Shown: positions 1-12,294, counted from the stretch's first letter. The stretch is DNA of 64,000 nt from Mariprofundus ferrinatatus (GCF_002795825.1 NZ_CP018800.1:1-64000), one strand, 5' to 3'. The notes: generated from the letters alone by a model not told the origin. Program-made: numbers and translations.

Positions 1-85
1 AAATCCCACCATCTTGCTGTCAAGGAATCATCGCACATCAATCAATGGACTGGATGAAGCTGGGTAAGCATGTACTATTCAGACG

Positions 86-1414
86 ATGACGATAACCCAT
101 GATGATTCATACTGGAACCAAATCAAGGATGCGCTGATGGACGAAGTACCGGCATCACGTTTTGATGCATGGGTTCGTCCGTTAACCGCACTGTGTGATG
201 GCCATGGGCTTACCATTAAAGTTCCCAATCGATTTTTCCTTGATGGCCTGAAGGCCAGCTATGGAAAAAGAATTGGTGAGCTCGCGAAATCATTGGTGGG
301 GGATGAATGTGTTGTTCTCTATGAAGTGGATGCAAATCCTCCTCCGGAAAATGAAACTGCGCAGTCAGAGCTGAAAGAGAGTGGTACACAATCCAATGTC
401 GATGGATATATCGACCCCCGTTTTACGTTTGAAAACTTTGTGGTTGGTTCAGGTAACGAATTCTGCCATGCCGCCAGCCGGGCCGTCGCAGATAAACCGG
501 GAGAAATATATAACCCTCTCTATCTCTACGGTGGTGTGGGACTAGGCAAAACCCATCTGATAAATGCAGTCGCCAATGAACTTCTTCAGAAGGATCACAC
601 CCGCATCGCCTACCGCACCGGTGAACGTTTTACCAACGAGCTGATTCAGGCGATTCGTAACGGCTCTACCGATGCATTCCGCAACCAGTATCGCCAGGTG
701 GATGTGTTGATCATCGACGATATTCAGTTTATTGCCGGAAAGGATCGTACGCAGGAGGAGTTTTTTCATACCTTCAATGCCCTCTACGAGGTAAAGAAAC
801 AGATTATTCTAACCTCTGATCGCAGCCCTCGTGATCTGACCAATCTGATGGAGCGACTGCGTTCCCGTTTCAACTGGGGGCTGGTTGCGGATATTCAACC
901 ACCCGATCTGGAAACCCGACTGGCTATTCTCTCAAGTAAAGCAGAGTTGGCAGGTATTCAGCTTGACAAGGATGTGGCTCATCTTCTTGCATCACGAATT
1001 ACCAATAACGTACGAGAACTTGAGGGTGCACTGACGCGATTGACAGCGCATGCCACTTTGACCGGTCGCATGATCGATATTGCCTTTGCGCGCCATGTAC
1101 TGCGAGACCTTCTGCATGAAGAGGTGCGTGCTATCTCCATTGAGGATATCCAGAAGAAGGTTGCCTCCTACTTCAATATTAATGTAAGGGAGATGTCCTC
1201 TACCAAGCGAAGTCGTACCGTGGCCTTTCCTCGTCAGATTGCCATGTACGCCTGCAAGGAGTTGACCACCCGCTCACTTCCTGAAATCGGGGCAAGTTTC
1301 AACAAGGACCATACCACCATCCTCTACGCAGTAAGAAAGGTTGATAAAATGCGGCAGGAAGATGAAGATTTTGATGAAGAGATGGGTAGGATCATGAGAC
1401 TCCTTAAACAGTAA
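86..1414 (+). CDS. dnaA: Chromosomal replication initiator protein DnaA
   Basis: Binds DnaA boxes at the origin and melts DNA to start replication. The 442-residue length is normal. The N-terminal domain (about 1-75) is followed by a linker and the AAA+ core, with Walker A GGVGLGKT at 149-156 and Walker B ending in Asp211-Asp212. A C-terminal helix-turn-helix with the DnaA signature (CKELTTRSLPEIGASF...DHTT) lies near 390-410. It heads the classic dnaA-dnaN-recF-gyrB order. The ATG at 86 has no strong Shine-Dalgarno sequence; the ATGs at 70 and 99 are out of frame. Identification is certain, the exact start slightly less so. Confidence 0.97.
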   Translation: MTITHDDSYWNQIKDALMDEVPASRFDAWVRPLTALCDGHGLTIKVPNRFFLDGLKASYGKRIGELAKSLVGDECVVLYEVDANPPPENETAQSELKESGTQSNVDGYIDPRFTFENFVVGSGNEFCHAASRAVADKPGEIYNPLYLYGGVGLGKTHLINAVANELLQKDHTRIAYRTGERFTNELIQAIRNGSTDAFRNQYRQVDVLIIDDIQFIAGKDRTQEEFFHTFNALYEVKKQIILTSDRSPRDLTNLMERLRSRFNWGLVADIQPPDLETRLAILSSKAELAGIQLDKDVAHLLASRITNNVRELEGALTRLTAHATLTGRMIDIAFARHVLRDLLHEEVRAISIEDIQKKVASYFNINVREMSSTKRSRTVAFPRQIAMYACKELTTRSLPEIGASFNKDHTTILYAVRKVDKMRQEDEDFDEEMGRIMRLLKQ

Positions 1415-1682
1415 AAATGAGATGTTTTAATGAGTTTTGAAAGGTGTGAATGCATCCCCGCACAGCCTGTGGATGATTTGAGTATAAAGTGATTGACCGG
1501 TACCATTCGACTGTCCATGATCAATTATTCACATCCTGTACACAGGCTTTCCTGAACTCGCAAACAGTTCAGAGAGAGTCGAAAAGAACGTGAACAAAGG
1601 TTTTTCTAGGGTTACTCACGTTACTCACAACACCTATGATGATGATGAGTTTTTATAAATTAAAGGGGATCAGGTAGTAGAT
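1415..1682. other. dnaA-dnaN intergenic region, candidate replication origin
   Basis: This 268-base gap is the likeliest origin in the window. It has a DnaA box TTATTCACA at 1525-1533 (fits TTWTNCACA), a one-mismatch reverse box TGTGGATGA at 1469-1477, and a 9-base tandem repeat GTTACTCAC at 1611-1619 and 1620-1628 that resembles weak boxes. An AT-rich stretch sits at about 1640-1665, just before dnaN. It may also hold the dnaN promoter. The box count is low for an oriC and GC skew was not computed, so this is inference from position and motifs. Confidence 0.5.
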
Positions 1683-2783
1683 ATGAACATTACATTGTCC
1701 AGAGCATCTTTGTTGCAGGCAGTGCAGCGTTGTCAGAGTATTGTAGAAAAGCGCCATACCATCCCGATTCTTGCCAATATTCTTTTGCAGGCAGACAACG
1801 ATACCCTGCACATTACAGCGACCGACCTTGAAGTCGGTATTCGCAGTCAGGCCCCCGCCACTGTCACCAAGCCAGGTTCGATTACCGTATCTGCGAAGAA
1901 GCTATTCGATATCATTAAAGAGTTGGATCCTGATCAGGATGTCACGCTTGAAGCAGGGGATACATTTGTTCTGATTCGCAGTGGCCGATCCCGATTCCGT
2001 CTCGCGTCACTTGCAGCAGGCGAATATCCGGCCCTGACAGAGGAACAGGGGGGAAGCTCGATCACGCTCTCCAGTTCAACCCTCGCCGATATGGTGGCGG
2101 CTACTGCTTTTGCCATGTCCACCGATGAGACACGTAAATACCTCACCGGCACTCTGTTCGAGGTCGATGATCAGCATATGCTCAGACTTGTTACCACGGA
2201 CGGCCACAGGCTGGCTCTCTCGGAGGTGCGTCTGCAACAGGCAACCGATGCTGTAAAATGTATTGTACCGAGAAAGGCGGTGATGGAGATCAGGAAGCTT
2301 TGTGACGAGTGTCAGGGTCAGGTTGAACTGTTTCTCGGAGAACGTCAGATCCGCATGGTCGCCGACTCCAATATCCTTACTTCTAAACTTATCGATGCCC
2401 GTTTTCCCGTATATCAGGATGTTATCCCCAGCGGAAACCCTTCTCAGGCAGTTGTTACCAGAGGAGAGTTTGATCAGGTTCTGCGCCGCAGCATGATTGT
2501 GGCGAACGAATTTACCCACGACGTCCGGCTCACCTTTAAAGAGAATGGAATCGATATTTCGGCGCACAACACGGAACAGGAAGAGGCTGAAGAACATATT
2601 GCAACTGACTACAACGGTCAGGAGGTAGCAATCGGTTTTAATGGTCGCTATCTGAGGGATACGCTCGGTGCAATTCGTTCGGCAGCTGTCCGTATCGAGC
2701 TTAAGGATGAGCTATCGCCTGTTCTGGTACGTGGAGATGACGATGACGGATCACGTTATGTCATCATGCCGATGAGGATCTAG
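1683..2783 (+). CDS. dnaN: DNA polymerase III beta subunit (sliding clamp)
   Basis: Forms the ring-shaped clamp that tethers DNA polymerase III to DNA. The 366 residues match the family length, and the protein shows the three repeated clamp domains, beginning MNITLSRASLL and ending in the usual YVIMPMRI tail. A purine-rich stretch (AAAGGGGATCAGG) precedes the ATG. It lies between dnaA and recF; recF begins 7 bases after the stop, so dnaN and recF are probably cotranscribed. Confidence 0.97.
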   Translation: MNITLSRASLLQAVQRCQSIVEKRHTIPILANILLQADNDTLHITATDLEVGIRSQAPATVTKPGSITVSAKKLFDIIKELDPDQDVTLEAGDTFVLIRSGRSRFRLASLAAGEYPALTEEQGGSSITLSSSTLADMVAATAFAMSTDETRKYLTGTLFEVDDQHMLRLVTTDGHRLALSEVRLQQATDAVKCIVPRKAVMEIRKLCDECQGQVELFLGERQIRMVADSNILTSKLIDARFPVYQDVIPSGNPSQAVVTRGEFDQVLRRSMIVANEFTHDVRLTFKENGIDISAHNTEQEEAEEHIATDYNGQEVAIGFNGRYLRDTLGAIRSAAVRIELKDELSPVLVRGDDDDGSRYVIMPMRI

Positions 2784-2790
2784 ACAAGAG

Positions 2791-6344
<3,554 letters not shown>

Positions 6345-6354
6345 GGAAAGTAAC

Positions 6355-7407
6355 GTGAGTGCCACAGAAAAGAGTAAACTGAGCTACGCCGATTGCGGTG
6401 TGGATATCGATGCTGGAAATGCCTTCGTCGGCCGGATCAAGCAGGCTGTAAACAGCACCATGCGTCCGGAGGTTCTATCCGGACTGGGTGGTTTCGGCGG
6501 CCTGTTTAAGCCTGATTTCAAGGGTATGCAGGAGCCGGTACTGGTATCGGGTACCGACGGTGTTGGCACCAAGCTGCTGCTGCTGCAGGAGTATGATCTT
6601 CCGCATGTGGCTGGTATTGATGCCGTGGCCATGTGTGTAAACGATCTGGCTGCACTTGGAGCAGACCCACTCTTTTTCCTCGATTACCTGGCAACCGGAA
6701 AACTGGCCGGTGAAACACTGGCCGGAGTGGTGGAAGGCATTGCCGATGCATGCCGTACTTGCGAATGTGCCCTGGTAGGCGGAGAAACTGCAGAGATGCC
6801 GGGCATGTATGCGCCGGGCCATTACGATATCGGCGGCTTCTGTGTCGGTGTGGTGGATCGACCGAAGATGGTTGACGGCAGCAAGATTTCCGCTGGCGAT
6901 GTGATTGTTGGCGTGGCCTCCAATGGTCCGCACTCCAACGGTTTCTCCATGGTACGCAAACTGCTCGAACTTGGTGATGCCGACCTCAACAGCGATACCC
7001 TTTCCGATGGCCGTAAGGCAATCGAGGGCGTGCTTTCACCGACCCGGCTCTATGTTCCGGCTGTGAACGCACTGATGAAGAGCGATACCGAGATTCACGG
7101 GTTTTCCCACATTACTGGCGGAGGCATGTTCGATAATTTTGAGCGCCTGCTGAGTGAAGATCTGGCAGTAACGATTGATGTAAGCAGCTGGCCTGTACCG
7201 CCTGCATTTGAATACCTGCTCAGCTTTGCGGATGTTGAGCGCGACGAGCGCTATCGCACCTTCAATATGGGGATCGGTTTTGCCGTGATCCTGCCGGAGA
7301 GCGAAGCCGGAAAGGCGGAAGCCGTTCTTAATGCTGCAGGCGAAACCACCTTCCGTATCGGTTCTGTTCACAAGCGCAGTGGTGAACCGGTCACGCTGAT
7401 CGGCTGA
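6355..7407 (+). CDS. purM: Phosphoribosylformylglycinamidine cyclo-ligase
   Basis: Catalyses the fifth step of de novo purine synthesis, closing the imidazole ring to give AIR. The 350 residues include the family's SYADCGVDIDAGN start, the GTDGVGTK nucleotide-binding motif and GGGMFDN near 255. The start is GTG at 6355 with AAGGAAAG eight bases upstream. It follows gyrB closely and pairs with purN (15-base gap), a common arrangement of two consecutive pathway genes. Confidence 0.97.
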   Translation: MSATEKSKLSYADCGVDIDAGNAFVGRIKQAVNSTMRPEVLSGLGGFGGLFKPDFKGMQEPVLVSGTDGVGTKLLLLQEYDLPHVAGIDAVAMCVNDLAALGADPLFFLDYLATGKLAGETLAGVVEGIADACRTCECALVGGETAEMPGMYAPGHYDIGGFCVGVVDRPKMVDGSKISAGDVIVGVASNGPHSNGFSMVRKLLELGDADLNSDTLSDGRKAIEGVLSPTRLYVPAVNALMKSDTEIHGFSHITGGGMFDNFERLLSEDLAVTIDVSSWPVPPAFEYLLSFADVERDERYRTFNMGIGFAVILPESEAGKAEAVLNAAGETTFRIGSVHKRSGEPVTLIG

Positions 7408-7422
7408 TCCAAGCGAGTACAG

Positions 7423-8037
7423 ATGAGTTCCAAATCCATCGCGGTGATGGCCTCCGGCCGTGGCTCCAACCTCAAGGTTATTCTTGATGCTGTTGCGGCA
7501 GGCGAATGCCCGGTCGATGTGCGCCTGGTGATCTGTGACCGTGGCGATGCAAAAGCCCTGGATATTGCCCGCGCTGCTGGTGTGGCGAATGTGATATACC
7601 TGAATCCGAAGGATTATGACGGCCGCGAACAGTTCGATGCCGAGTGTGCCGACCTCCTGGACAGACATGGCTGCCAGTGGATCGTACTGGCCGGCTACAT
7701 GCGCATTCTCTCCTCATCATTCGTACGACGCTTCCGCGGCCGCATCATCAATATCCACCCATCCATCCTGCCAGCCTTTACGGGTGCCAGGGCGGTTGAG
7801 GATGCGCTTGCATACGGTGTAAAGCTCTCCGGATGTACCGTTCATCTTGTAGATGAGGTGCTTGATGGTGGTCCGATACTGGCACAATCTATAGTCCCGG
7901 TACTCGATGACGATAACCGGGATTCACTGCATGCGCGCATCCAGATCGAAGAGCACAAGCTCTATCCGGCGACTTTGAAACGTATGGTTGAAGATGGATT
8001 CACCATCGAAGGGCGCAGGGTGATCTGGGCCTCATAA
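7423..8037 (+). CDS. purN: Phosphoribosylglycinamide formyltransferase (folate-dependent)
   Basis: Transfers a formyl group from 10-formyltetrahydrofolate to GAR, the third purine step. The 204 residues show the N-terminal phosphate-binding MASGRGSNL, the catalytic Asn-His of NIHPSILPAFTG and the partner Asp in HLVDEVLDGGPIL. It lies directly after purM. The purine genes purH, purD and purE form a second cluster at 34-37.6 kb. No convincing terminator follows the stop. Confidence 0.96.
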   Translation: MSSKSIAVMASGRGSNLKVILDAVAAGECPVDVRLVICDRGDAKALDIARAAGVANVIYLNPKDYDGREQFDAECADLLDRHGCQWIVLAGYMRILSSSFVRRFRGRIINIHPSILPAFTGARAVEDALAYGVKLSGCTVHLVDEVLDGGPILAQSIVPVLDDDNRDSLHARIQIEEHKLYPATLKRMVEDGFTIEGRRVIWAS

Positions 8038-8486
8038 GTTTCCCTGGAGCGCCTCCGTACCTTCAGGGGATGGGACGCGTAAAGCCCTATCACTAACATT
8101 CGACAGCCATCAGATAATCAAGCCAGTTTGGCACTATTGAAAAGCGAGTACTCCGGTCTCAAAGAGGGGCTTGTCTGGATTCATTCGGATTGGTTTCAAA
8201 TATGCCTCTATGGCACCGCCGCACTCAGGGCTAAACGGTGGCGTGAATAGATAAAATGGGTGATCAATTCGGAACGCAACAGAAAAGGGCTGGCGTTATC
8301 ACTCTCCTCAGAAACCACCTTGAGCGTAGAGGAGGAATTCATAATTCTCAGGCGTGTAGAACATCAGGTGAGGCCGTTTCTTGTGGCTGGAGAGTAAAGG
8401 CATCGATTGCAGGAGAGTTCCTGAGCAGAGCACATCTGAACGAGCGATGTGAAGATACCCTGCATCCGCTGATCTGGGGCCAGCGG
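8038..8486. other. Intergenic region with no convincing gene
   Basis: About 450 bases separate purN from the convergent small lipoprotein gene. The longest reading frame here (8256-8582, plus) is low-complexity at its end and overlaps the real lipoprotein on the other strand. A roughly 45-codon protein-like stretch (ending near 8250, plus) has no start codon and matches nothing I recognise, so it could be a gene remnant. A weak inverted repeat, CCCTG...CAGGG, lies just after purN at about 8043-8069, without a T-run. Confidence 0.4.
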
Positions 8487-8651
8487 CTACGAGCCGGACA
8501 TCATGGCATCATCCATACCATTATCATAATCATCTGCATTATACCGTTCATCCGGATCCATCTCAGGCAGGTAGATCGTTGAACCCGTGAGCTTATGGGT
8601 TGTTTCGCAGCCAGCCAGTAAAATAAGCAAAGTGATAAAAACCAGTCTCAT
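8487..8651 (-). CDS. Small predicted lipoprotein, 54 residues
   Basis: I do not recognise this protein, but the reading frame is well supported. It begins MRLVFITLLILLAGCE, a lipoprotein signal peptide with lipobox LAGC and predicted lipidated Cys15. After cleavage about 40 residues remain, acidic and rich in Asp, Met and Tyr. The ATG is preceded by GAGAGG eight bases upstream. A perfect -35 (TTGACA) lies about 80 bases upstream. It lies downstream of the sensor kinase on the same strand, so it could be a target or tail of that regulon; that is only suggested by position. Confidence 0.72.
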   Translation of the reverse strand: MRLVFITLLILLAGCETTHKLTGSTIYLPEMDPDERYNADDYDNGMDDAMMSGS

Positions 8652-8705
8652 ATAATACGCCTCTCATCAGAGCCAAACAGCCCCTCCCGGCAAGTGATCA
8701 AGCTT

Positions 8706-8734
8706 ATCTTTCTGATACTGGGTAAATTTGTCAA
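8706..8734 (-). promoter_or_regulatory. Candidate sigma-70 promoter for the 54-residue lipoprotein
   Basis: On the minus strand a consensus -35 TTGACA (8734-8729) is followed after 17 bases by AAAGAT (8711-8706), a weak -10. It lies between the stop of the kinase gene and the lipoprotein start, which suggests the lipoprotein can be expressed separately from the two-component operon. Confidence 0.4.
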
Positions 8735-8759
8735 TTTGTAAGGATCGGAGCTTTGCTGC

Positions 8760-10244
8760 TTAAACTTTTCCTGACTCAGGGTCGATGAGAATATTATCCA
8801 GTCTTTTGAGATGGCTGGGGTCTGCACCGCGCAGCGGCAGGCGGACAATAAAGGTTGCTCCCTCGCCAGGCTTACTCTTCACCCTGATCTTGCCGGCATG
8901 GGCTTCGACGATACGCTTGCAGATGGCCAGTCCCAGACCGGCCCCCTCGCCCTCTTTGCGGCAGCGTGCATCATCGGCGCGGAAGAAGCGGTCAAACAGG
9001 CGGTCCTGCTGTTCCTCGGCAATACCCGGACCTTCATCACGCACGGAGATGACAGCATATCCGTTCTCAGTTTTGGCAGAAAGCTGGATGGCGGAGTGCT
9101 CTGGGGCATGTTTAAAAGCGTTGGAAAGCAGATTCATCATGGTGCGCTCCAGTTGGCTTGCCTCGCCCATCACCTCGATATCATCTTCAATATCCATGTT
9201 GAGATTCACATTATGGCTGTCGAACAGGATCAGGTGCTGTTGACCCACCTCCTGCAGCAGAAGTGAGAGATCAACCGGTGACTGGGTCAGCTCAAGTTGA
9301 CCGGCATCTGAGCGGGCTAGAGTTAAGAGGTCGTTCACAATCCGCTGGATACGGTCGATGGTACCCAGTTGCTGGTGCAGGATCTGTTCATACTCCTCTT
9401 CAGTTCGGGGGTGACGCAGAGCCACCTCGATTTCACCCTTGAGGATCGTTAGCGGAAGGCGCAGTTCATGCGATGCATCGGCTGTAAATCGTTTCTGCGC
9501 CTGAAAGCTTGCCTCAAGGTCGGTGAACATCTTGTTCAGCACCCGCACCAGTACGCGGATCTCTTTATCCTGCGATTCGGATTTCAGACGGCGGGAGAGA
9601 TCGCCGGCAGCAACGCCGCGCGCTGTAGTGGTAATCTCCTGAATCGGTTCCAGTGCCCGCTTGGCCATGTAGTAACCGGCTCCGGCACTGATTACGATTG
9701 ATATGGCGCCAAGGATGCCGCCGAGAAGATAGAGCAGGTTGAACACGGAACGGATATCCCGTGTGCTGTGGCCCAGCATCAGGGTGGCGACGACCTGTCC
9801 GTCACGATGAATCGGAAAAGCGATAACACGGATATTATCCTTGTTAAGCAGTGATTCTGTGGATGCAAAAGCGGGCGCACCGGCACGGAAGGCGTGGCCG
9901 AGTGCGCGGCTGACATCATTGCCACCCTTGTCTATCAGCGAACGATCGGAGCGGAACAGAATCAGCCCGTTGGCTCCAATCAGCTGGATTGCACCCGGAT
10001 AGTGGTTGGCAAAGCTGCTCAGGTGACCGGACCAGAAGTAGAAAGGAGAGCTCTCCAGCTCATTGGAGAGGGATGTGGCCTGACTTGTAAGCTGCTCGTC
10101 CACCTCGTAATAAACCCGGTTGGCCAGAGCCGCATAGAGGACGCCGGCGGCAAAGATGAGAATGCCCAGCTCCAGACTGATATAGAGAAGCGCAAGCCTG
10201 CCTCGAAAGGTGCGGAAGAGGTTGGAGCGAATCGAGTTGAGCAA
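8760..10244 (-). CDS. Sensor histidine kinase with HAMP domain (OmpR-partner type)
   Basis: Inner-membrane kinase of a two-component system. Transmembrane segments at about 18-42 and 168-190 flank a periplasmic sensor domain of about 125 residues. A HAMP domain follows, then HisKA with the phospho-acceptor His259 in ASHELRLPL, and an HATPase domain with N (NLLSNAFKHA), G1 (DEGPGI) and G2 (GAGLGLAIC) boxes. The 494 residues resemble metal- or envelope-stress kinases such as CusS, but the ligand cannot be told from sequence. The apparent start is TTG at 10244 with no Shine-Dalgarno sequence, 33 bases after the regulator gene, suggesting coupled translation. Confidence 0.9.
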   Translation of the reverse strand: MLNSIRSNLFRTFRGRLALLYISLELGILIFAAGVLYAALANRVYYEVDEQLTSQATSLSNELESSPFYFWSGHLSSFANHYPGAIQLIGANGLILFRSDRSLIDKGGNDVSRALGHAFRAGAPAFASTESLLNKDNIRVIAFPIHRDGQVVATLMLGHSTRDIRSVFNLLYLLGGILGAISIVISAGAGYYMAKRALEPIQEITTTARGVAAGDLSRRLKSESQDKEIRVLVRVLNKMFTDLEASFQAQKRFTADASHELRLPLTILKGEIEVALRHPRTEEEYEQILHQQLGTIDRIQRIVNDLLTLARSDAGQLELTQSPVDLSLLLQEVGQQHLILFDSHNVNLNMDIEDDIEVMGEASQLERTMMNLLSNAFKHAPEHSAIQLSAKTENGYAVISVRDEGPGIAEEQQDRLFDRFFRADDARCRKEGEGAGLGLAICKRIVEAHAGKIRVKSKPGEGATFIVRLPLRGADPSHLKRLDNILIDPESGKV

Positions 10245-10271
10245 AGCGAAGGGGTTAAGGGTCAGGAGAAG

Positions 10272-10289
10272 CCCCCGTTAAACCGGGGG
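10272..10289. promoter_or_regulatory. GC-rich hairpin across the stop codon of the response regulator gene
   Basis: The sequence GCCCCCG-TTAAAC-CGGGGGC at 10271-10290 is a perfect 7-base-pair stem whose loop holds the regulator's stop codon (minus strand). It sits between the regulator and kinase genes and has no T-run, so it is more likely to set relative expression or mRNA stability than to act as a full terminator. Confidence 0.5.
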
Positions 10290-10961
10290 CGAGTCGTCGC
10301 TGAGCAGGTAGCCCTGACCGCGCAGGGTGTGCAGCAGAGCCGGCTCAAAACCCTTATCGATCTTGGCGCGCAGGTGGCTGACATAAACATCAATGACGTT
10401 GCTCTCGGGATCGAAGTTCATGTCCCATACATGTTCACCGATCAGGGTGCGCGAGAGCACCTTGTCCGGGTTGCGCATCAGGTACTCAAGCAGCGCATAC
10501 TCCTTGGTGGTCAGGCGGATTGCTTTGCCACGGCGGCTGACGCGGCGGCTGATCGGGTCAAGTTCCAGATCGGCCAGCTTGAGGATCGGGGACTTGCTGT
10601 CGGACTGGCGGCGCAGCAGTGCGCGCACACGTGCGAGCAGCTCTTCAAAGGCGAACGGTTTTGGCAGGTAGTCGTCGGCGCCTGCATCAAGGCCACGCAC
10701 CTTGTCCTCGACCGAATCACGGGCGGTCAGCATCAAAACAGGTGTGGCAACACCGCTGGCGCGTAGTTCGCGGCAGACAACAATGCCGTTCTTTTTAGGC
10801 AGCATCAGATCGAGAATGATCAGGTCGTAGTCGTTCACTTCGGCAAGAAATTCACCATCTTCACCGTCGTAGGAGACATCGACGGCGTGCCCCTCCTCCT
10901 TCAGCCCCTTCTGAATGAAGTGTGCAACTCGCTCTTCGTCTTCAACCACCAGTATCTTCAT
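10278..10961 (-). CDS. OmpR/PhoB-family response regulator
   Basis: DNA-binding partner of the downstream kinase. The receiver domain (1-115) has the acidic pocket Glu7-Asp8, phospho-acceptor Asp51 in ILDLMLPKKNG and the conserved Lys in LPKPFAFEELLARVRALLRR. The C-terminal winged helix (about 130-225) has the family's TTKEYALLEYLM and VDVYVSHLRAKID motifs. The 227-residue length is typical. It is divergent from the NUDIX gene, sharing about 100 bases of promoter region with a consensus TATAAT on its strand at 11008-11003. Confidence 0.95.
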   Translation of the reverse strand: MKILVVEDEERVAHFIQKGLKEEGHAVDVSYDGEDGEFLAEVNDYDLIILDLMLPKKNGIVVCRELRASGVATPVLMLTARDSVEDKVRGLDAGADDYLPKPFAFEELLARVRALLRRQSDSKSPILKLADLELDPISRRVSRRGKAIRLTTKEYALLEYLMRNPDKVLSRTLIGEHVWDMNFDPESNVIDVYVSHLRAKIDKGFEPALLHTLRGQGYLLSDDSPPV

Positions 10962-11002
10962 GCGGCTTACTGTAGCAGTTAAGAATAAGCTAAAAAAGCG
11001 GG

Positions 11003-11037
11003 ATTATACTTATTCGCGGCGGAACTCATGCTATGAT
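11003..11037. promoter_or_regulatory. Divergent promoter pair for the response regulator and NUDIX genes
   Basis: On the plus strand TGCTATGAT (11029-11037) is an extended -10 that would start transcription about 20 bases before the NUDIX ATG at 11066. On the minus strand TATAAT (11008-11003) would start transcription about 35 bases before the regulator start. No good -35 is visible for either. Confidence 0.4.
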
Positions 11038-11065
11038 ACGTGAAGCAGGGATTCGGAGGTCGGCC

Positions 11066-11653
11066 ATGGAGTACCACATCAAGAAAAGCGAGAGGGTCTA
11101 TCAGGGCTTTTTTGCCATGGACAGGCACACCGTCGAGCACGACCGTTTTGACGGTGGCTCCCTTACGGTCACAAGGGAAAACATGGAGCGCGGCGATGCC
11201 GCAGCCCTGCTTCTTTACGATCCGAATGCGGACGAGGTGCTGCTGCTTGAGCAGTTCCGAATCGGCCCGGTCCTGCGCAATGACAACCCGTGGCTGGTCG
11301 AGATCGTGGCCGGCATCATCGATAAGGGGGAGAACGCAGAGGAGGCGGTGATCCGCGAATCCAGGGAGGAGGCAGGTTTCATTCCCTATGAAACAAAGTT
11401 TCTCGGCCGTTACTACACCACACCCGGCGGTTGCTCCGAGCGCATTGATCTGTTTCTCGGGCTGGTGGATAAGAACAGTCCGGTCGGTGATGGTGGTGGT
11501 TGTGACCATGAGTATGAGGATATCCGCCTTGCATGGGTTTCGCGCCAAGAGGCGCTCGATATGCTCGATGAGGGGCGCATCGCCTCCGGCGCTCCGATGC
11601 TCGCCCTTCTCCTCGCCTTCGGCTGGAAGGGCGTGGTTGGCGAAGAAGATTAG
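11066..11653 (+). CDS. NUDIX hydrolase, ADP-ribose pyrophosphatase type
   Basis: Probably hydrolyses ADP-ribose or a related nucleoside diphosphate sugar. The complete Nudix box GX5EX7REUXEEXGU is present, running from GIIDKGENAEEA to RESREEAGF. The length (195 residues) and the preceding sequence fit the NudF group. I chose ATG 11066 because GGAGG lies seven bases upstream and because the earlier in-frame ATG at 11033 falls inside a likely -10 element. Its stop overlaps the stop of bioD on the other strand by four bases (TTAG). Confidence 0.9.
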   Translation: MEYHIKKSERVYQGFFAMDRHTVEHDRFDGGSLTVTRENMERGDAAALLLYDPNADEVLLLEQFRIGPVLRNDNPWLVEIVAGIIDKGENAEEAVIRESREEAGFIPYETKFLGRYYTTPGGCSERIDLFLGLVDKNSPVGDGGGCDHEYEDIRLAWVSRQEALDMLDEGRIASGAPMLALLLAFGWKGVVGEED

Positions 11654-12294
11654 GAGCCGAGCGCAACCTCTTCGGTGAATTTCAGGGTATGGACTTCACA
11701 ATGTTTGTTCAGGAATGGTTTGACAGAGCGCAGAGTAGGATTGAGCCAGTCGTTCTGCTCTGCTTTGGTGGCGTTGAAAAAGATGCGGGAGGGAGTTCGT
11801 CCCATCTGTTTCAGTTTTTCCAGCGTCAGCAGGGTCTGGTTGATGGCACCAAGCTTGCAGCCGACAACCAGCCATATCTCCGCATCGGGCATCGCCTCGA
11901 CCCAGCCTGAGACAAGCCAGCTGTCGGTGATCGGGACCATCAGGCCACCTACCCCTTCGATCAGGCAGGTATCCACATCGGCTGATTGCGATTCACACCA
12001 CTCAACCAGTTTATCGGCATCAATCGTGGCTCCTTCGGCAGCCGCAGCCTGTGAGGGTGCTGCAGGGAGTGCGTAGCGGTAGAGGCTGATCTGGTCCGGG
12101 TCGGTTAAACCCTGGGCGGCAAGCAGCGCGTCGATATCCTCGTTGCGGCCATGATCATCGAGCCCGCAGGCGACCGGTTTCAGCGCTATAGCACGATTAC
12201 CCTCTTTCAAAAGTGCACGGATGGCCGATGCCGTTACCCAGGTTTTGCCGGCCTCGGTGTCGGTGGCAGATATAAATACCCTTTTAGATGCCAT
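11650..12294 (-). CDS. bioD: ATP-dependent dethiobiotin synthetase
   Basis: Closes the ureido ring of dethiobiotin, the penultimate biotin step. The 214 residues begin with the modified P-loop ATDTEAGKTW and contain the conserved LIEGVGGLMVPI stretch. It is last in the minus-strand run bioF-bioH-bioC-bioD, overlapping the end of bioC by 11 bases. bioA and bioB are not in the window. Confidence 0.95.
   Translation of the reverse strand: MASKRVFISATDTEAGKTWVTASAIRALLKEGNRAIALKPVACGLDDHGRNEDIDALLAAQGLTDPDQISLYRYALPAAPSQAAAAEGATIDADKLVEWCESQSADVDTCLIEGVGGLMVPITDSWLVSGWVEAMPDAEIWLVVGCKLGAINQTLLTLEKLKQMGRTPSRIFFNATKAEQNDWLNPTLRSVKPFLNKHCEVHTLKFTEEVALGS

Noticed and set aside
8256-8582. 108-codon plus-strand frame
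   Set aside because: Ends in an Ile-rich run that is the complement of the genuine lipoprotein gene, and lacks family features.
9894-10766. 290-codon plus-strand frame opposite the two-component genes
   Set aside because: Shadow of the kinase and regulator, both of which have all catalytic motifs.
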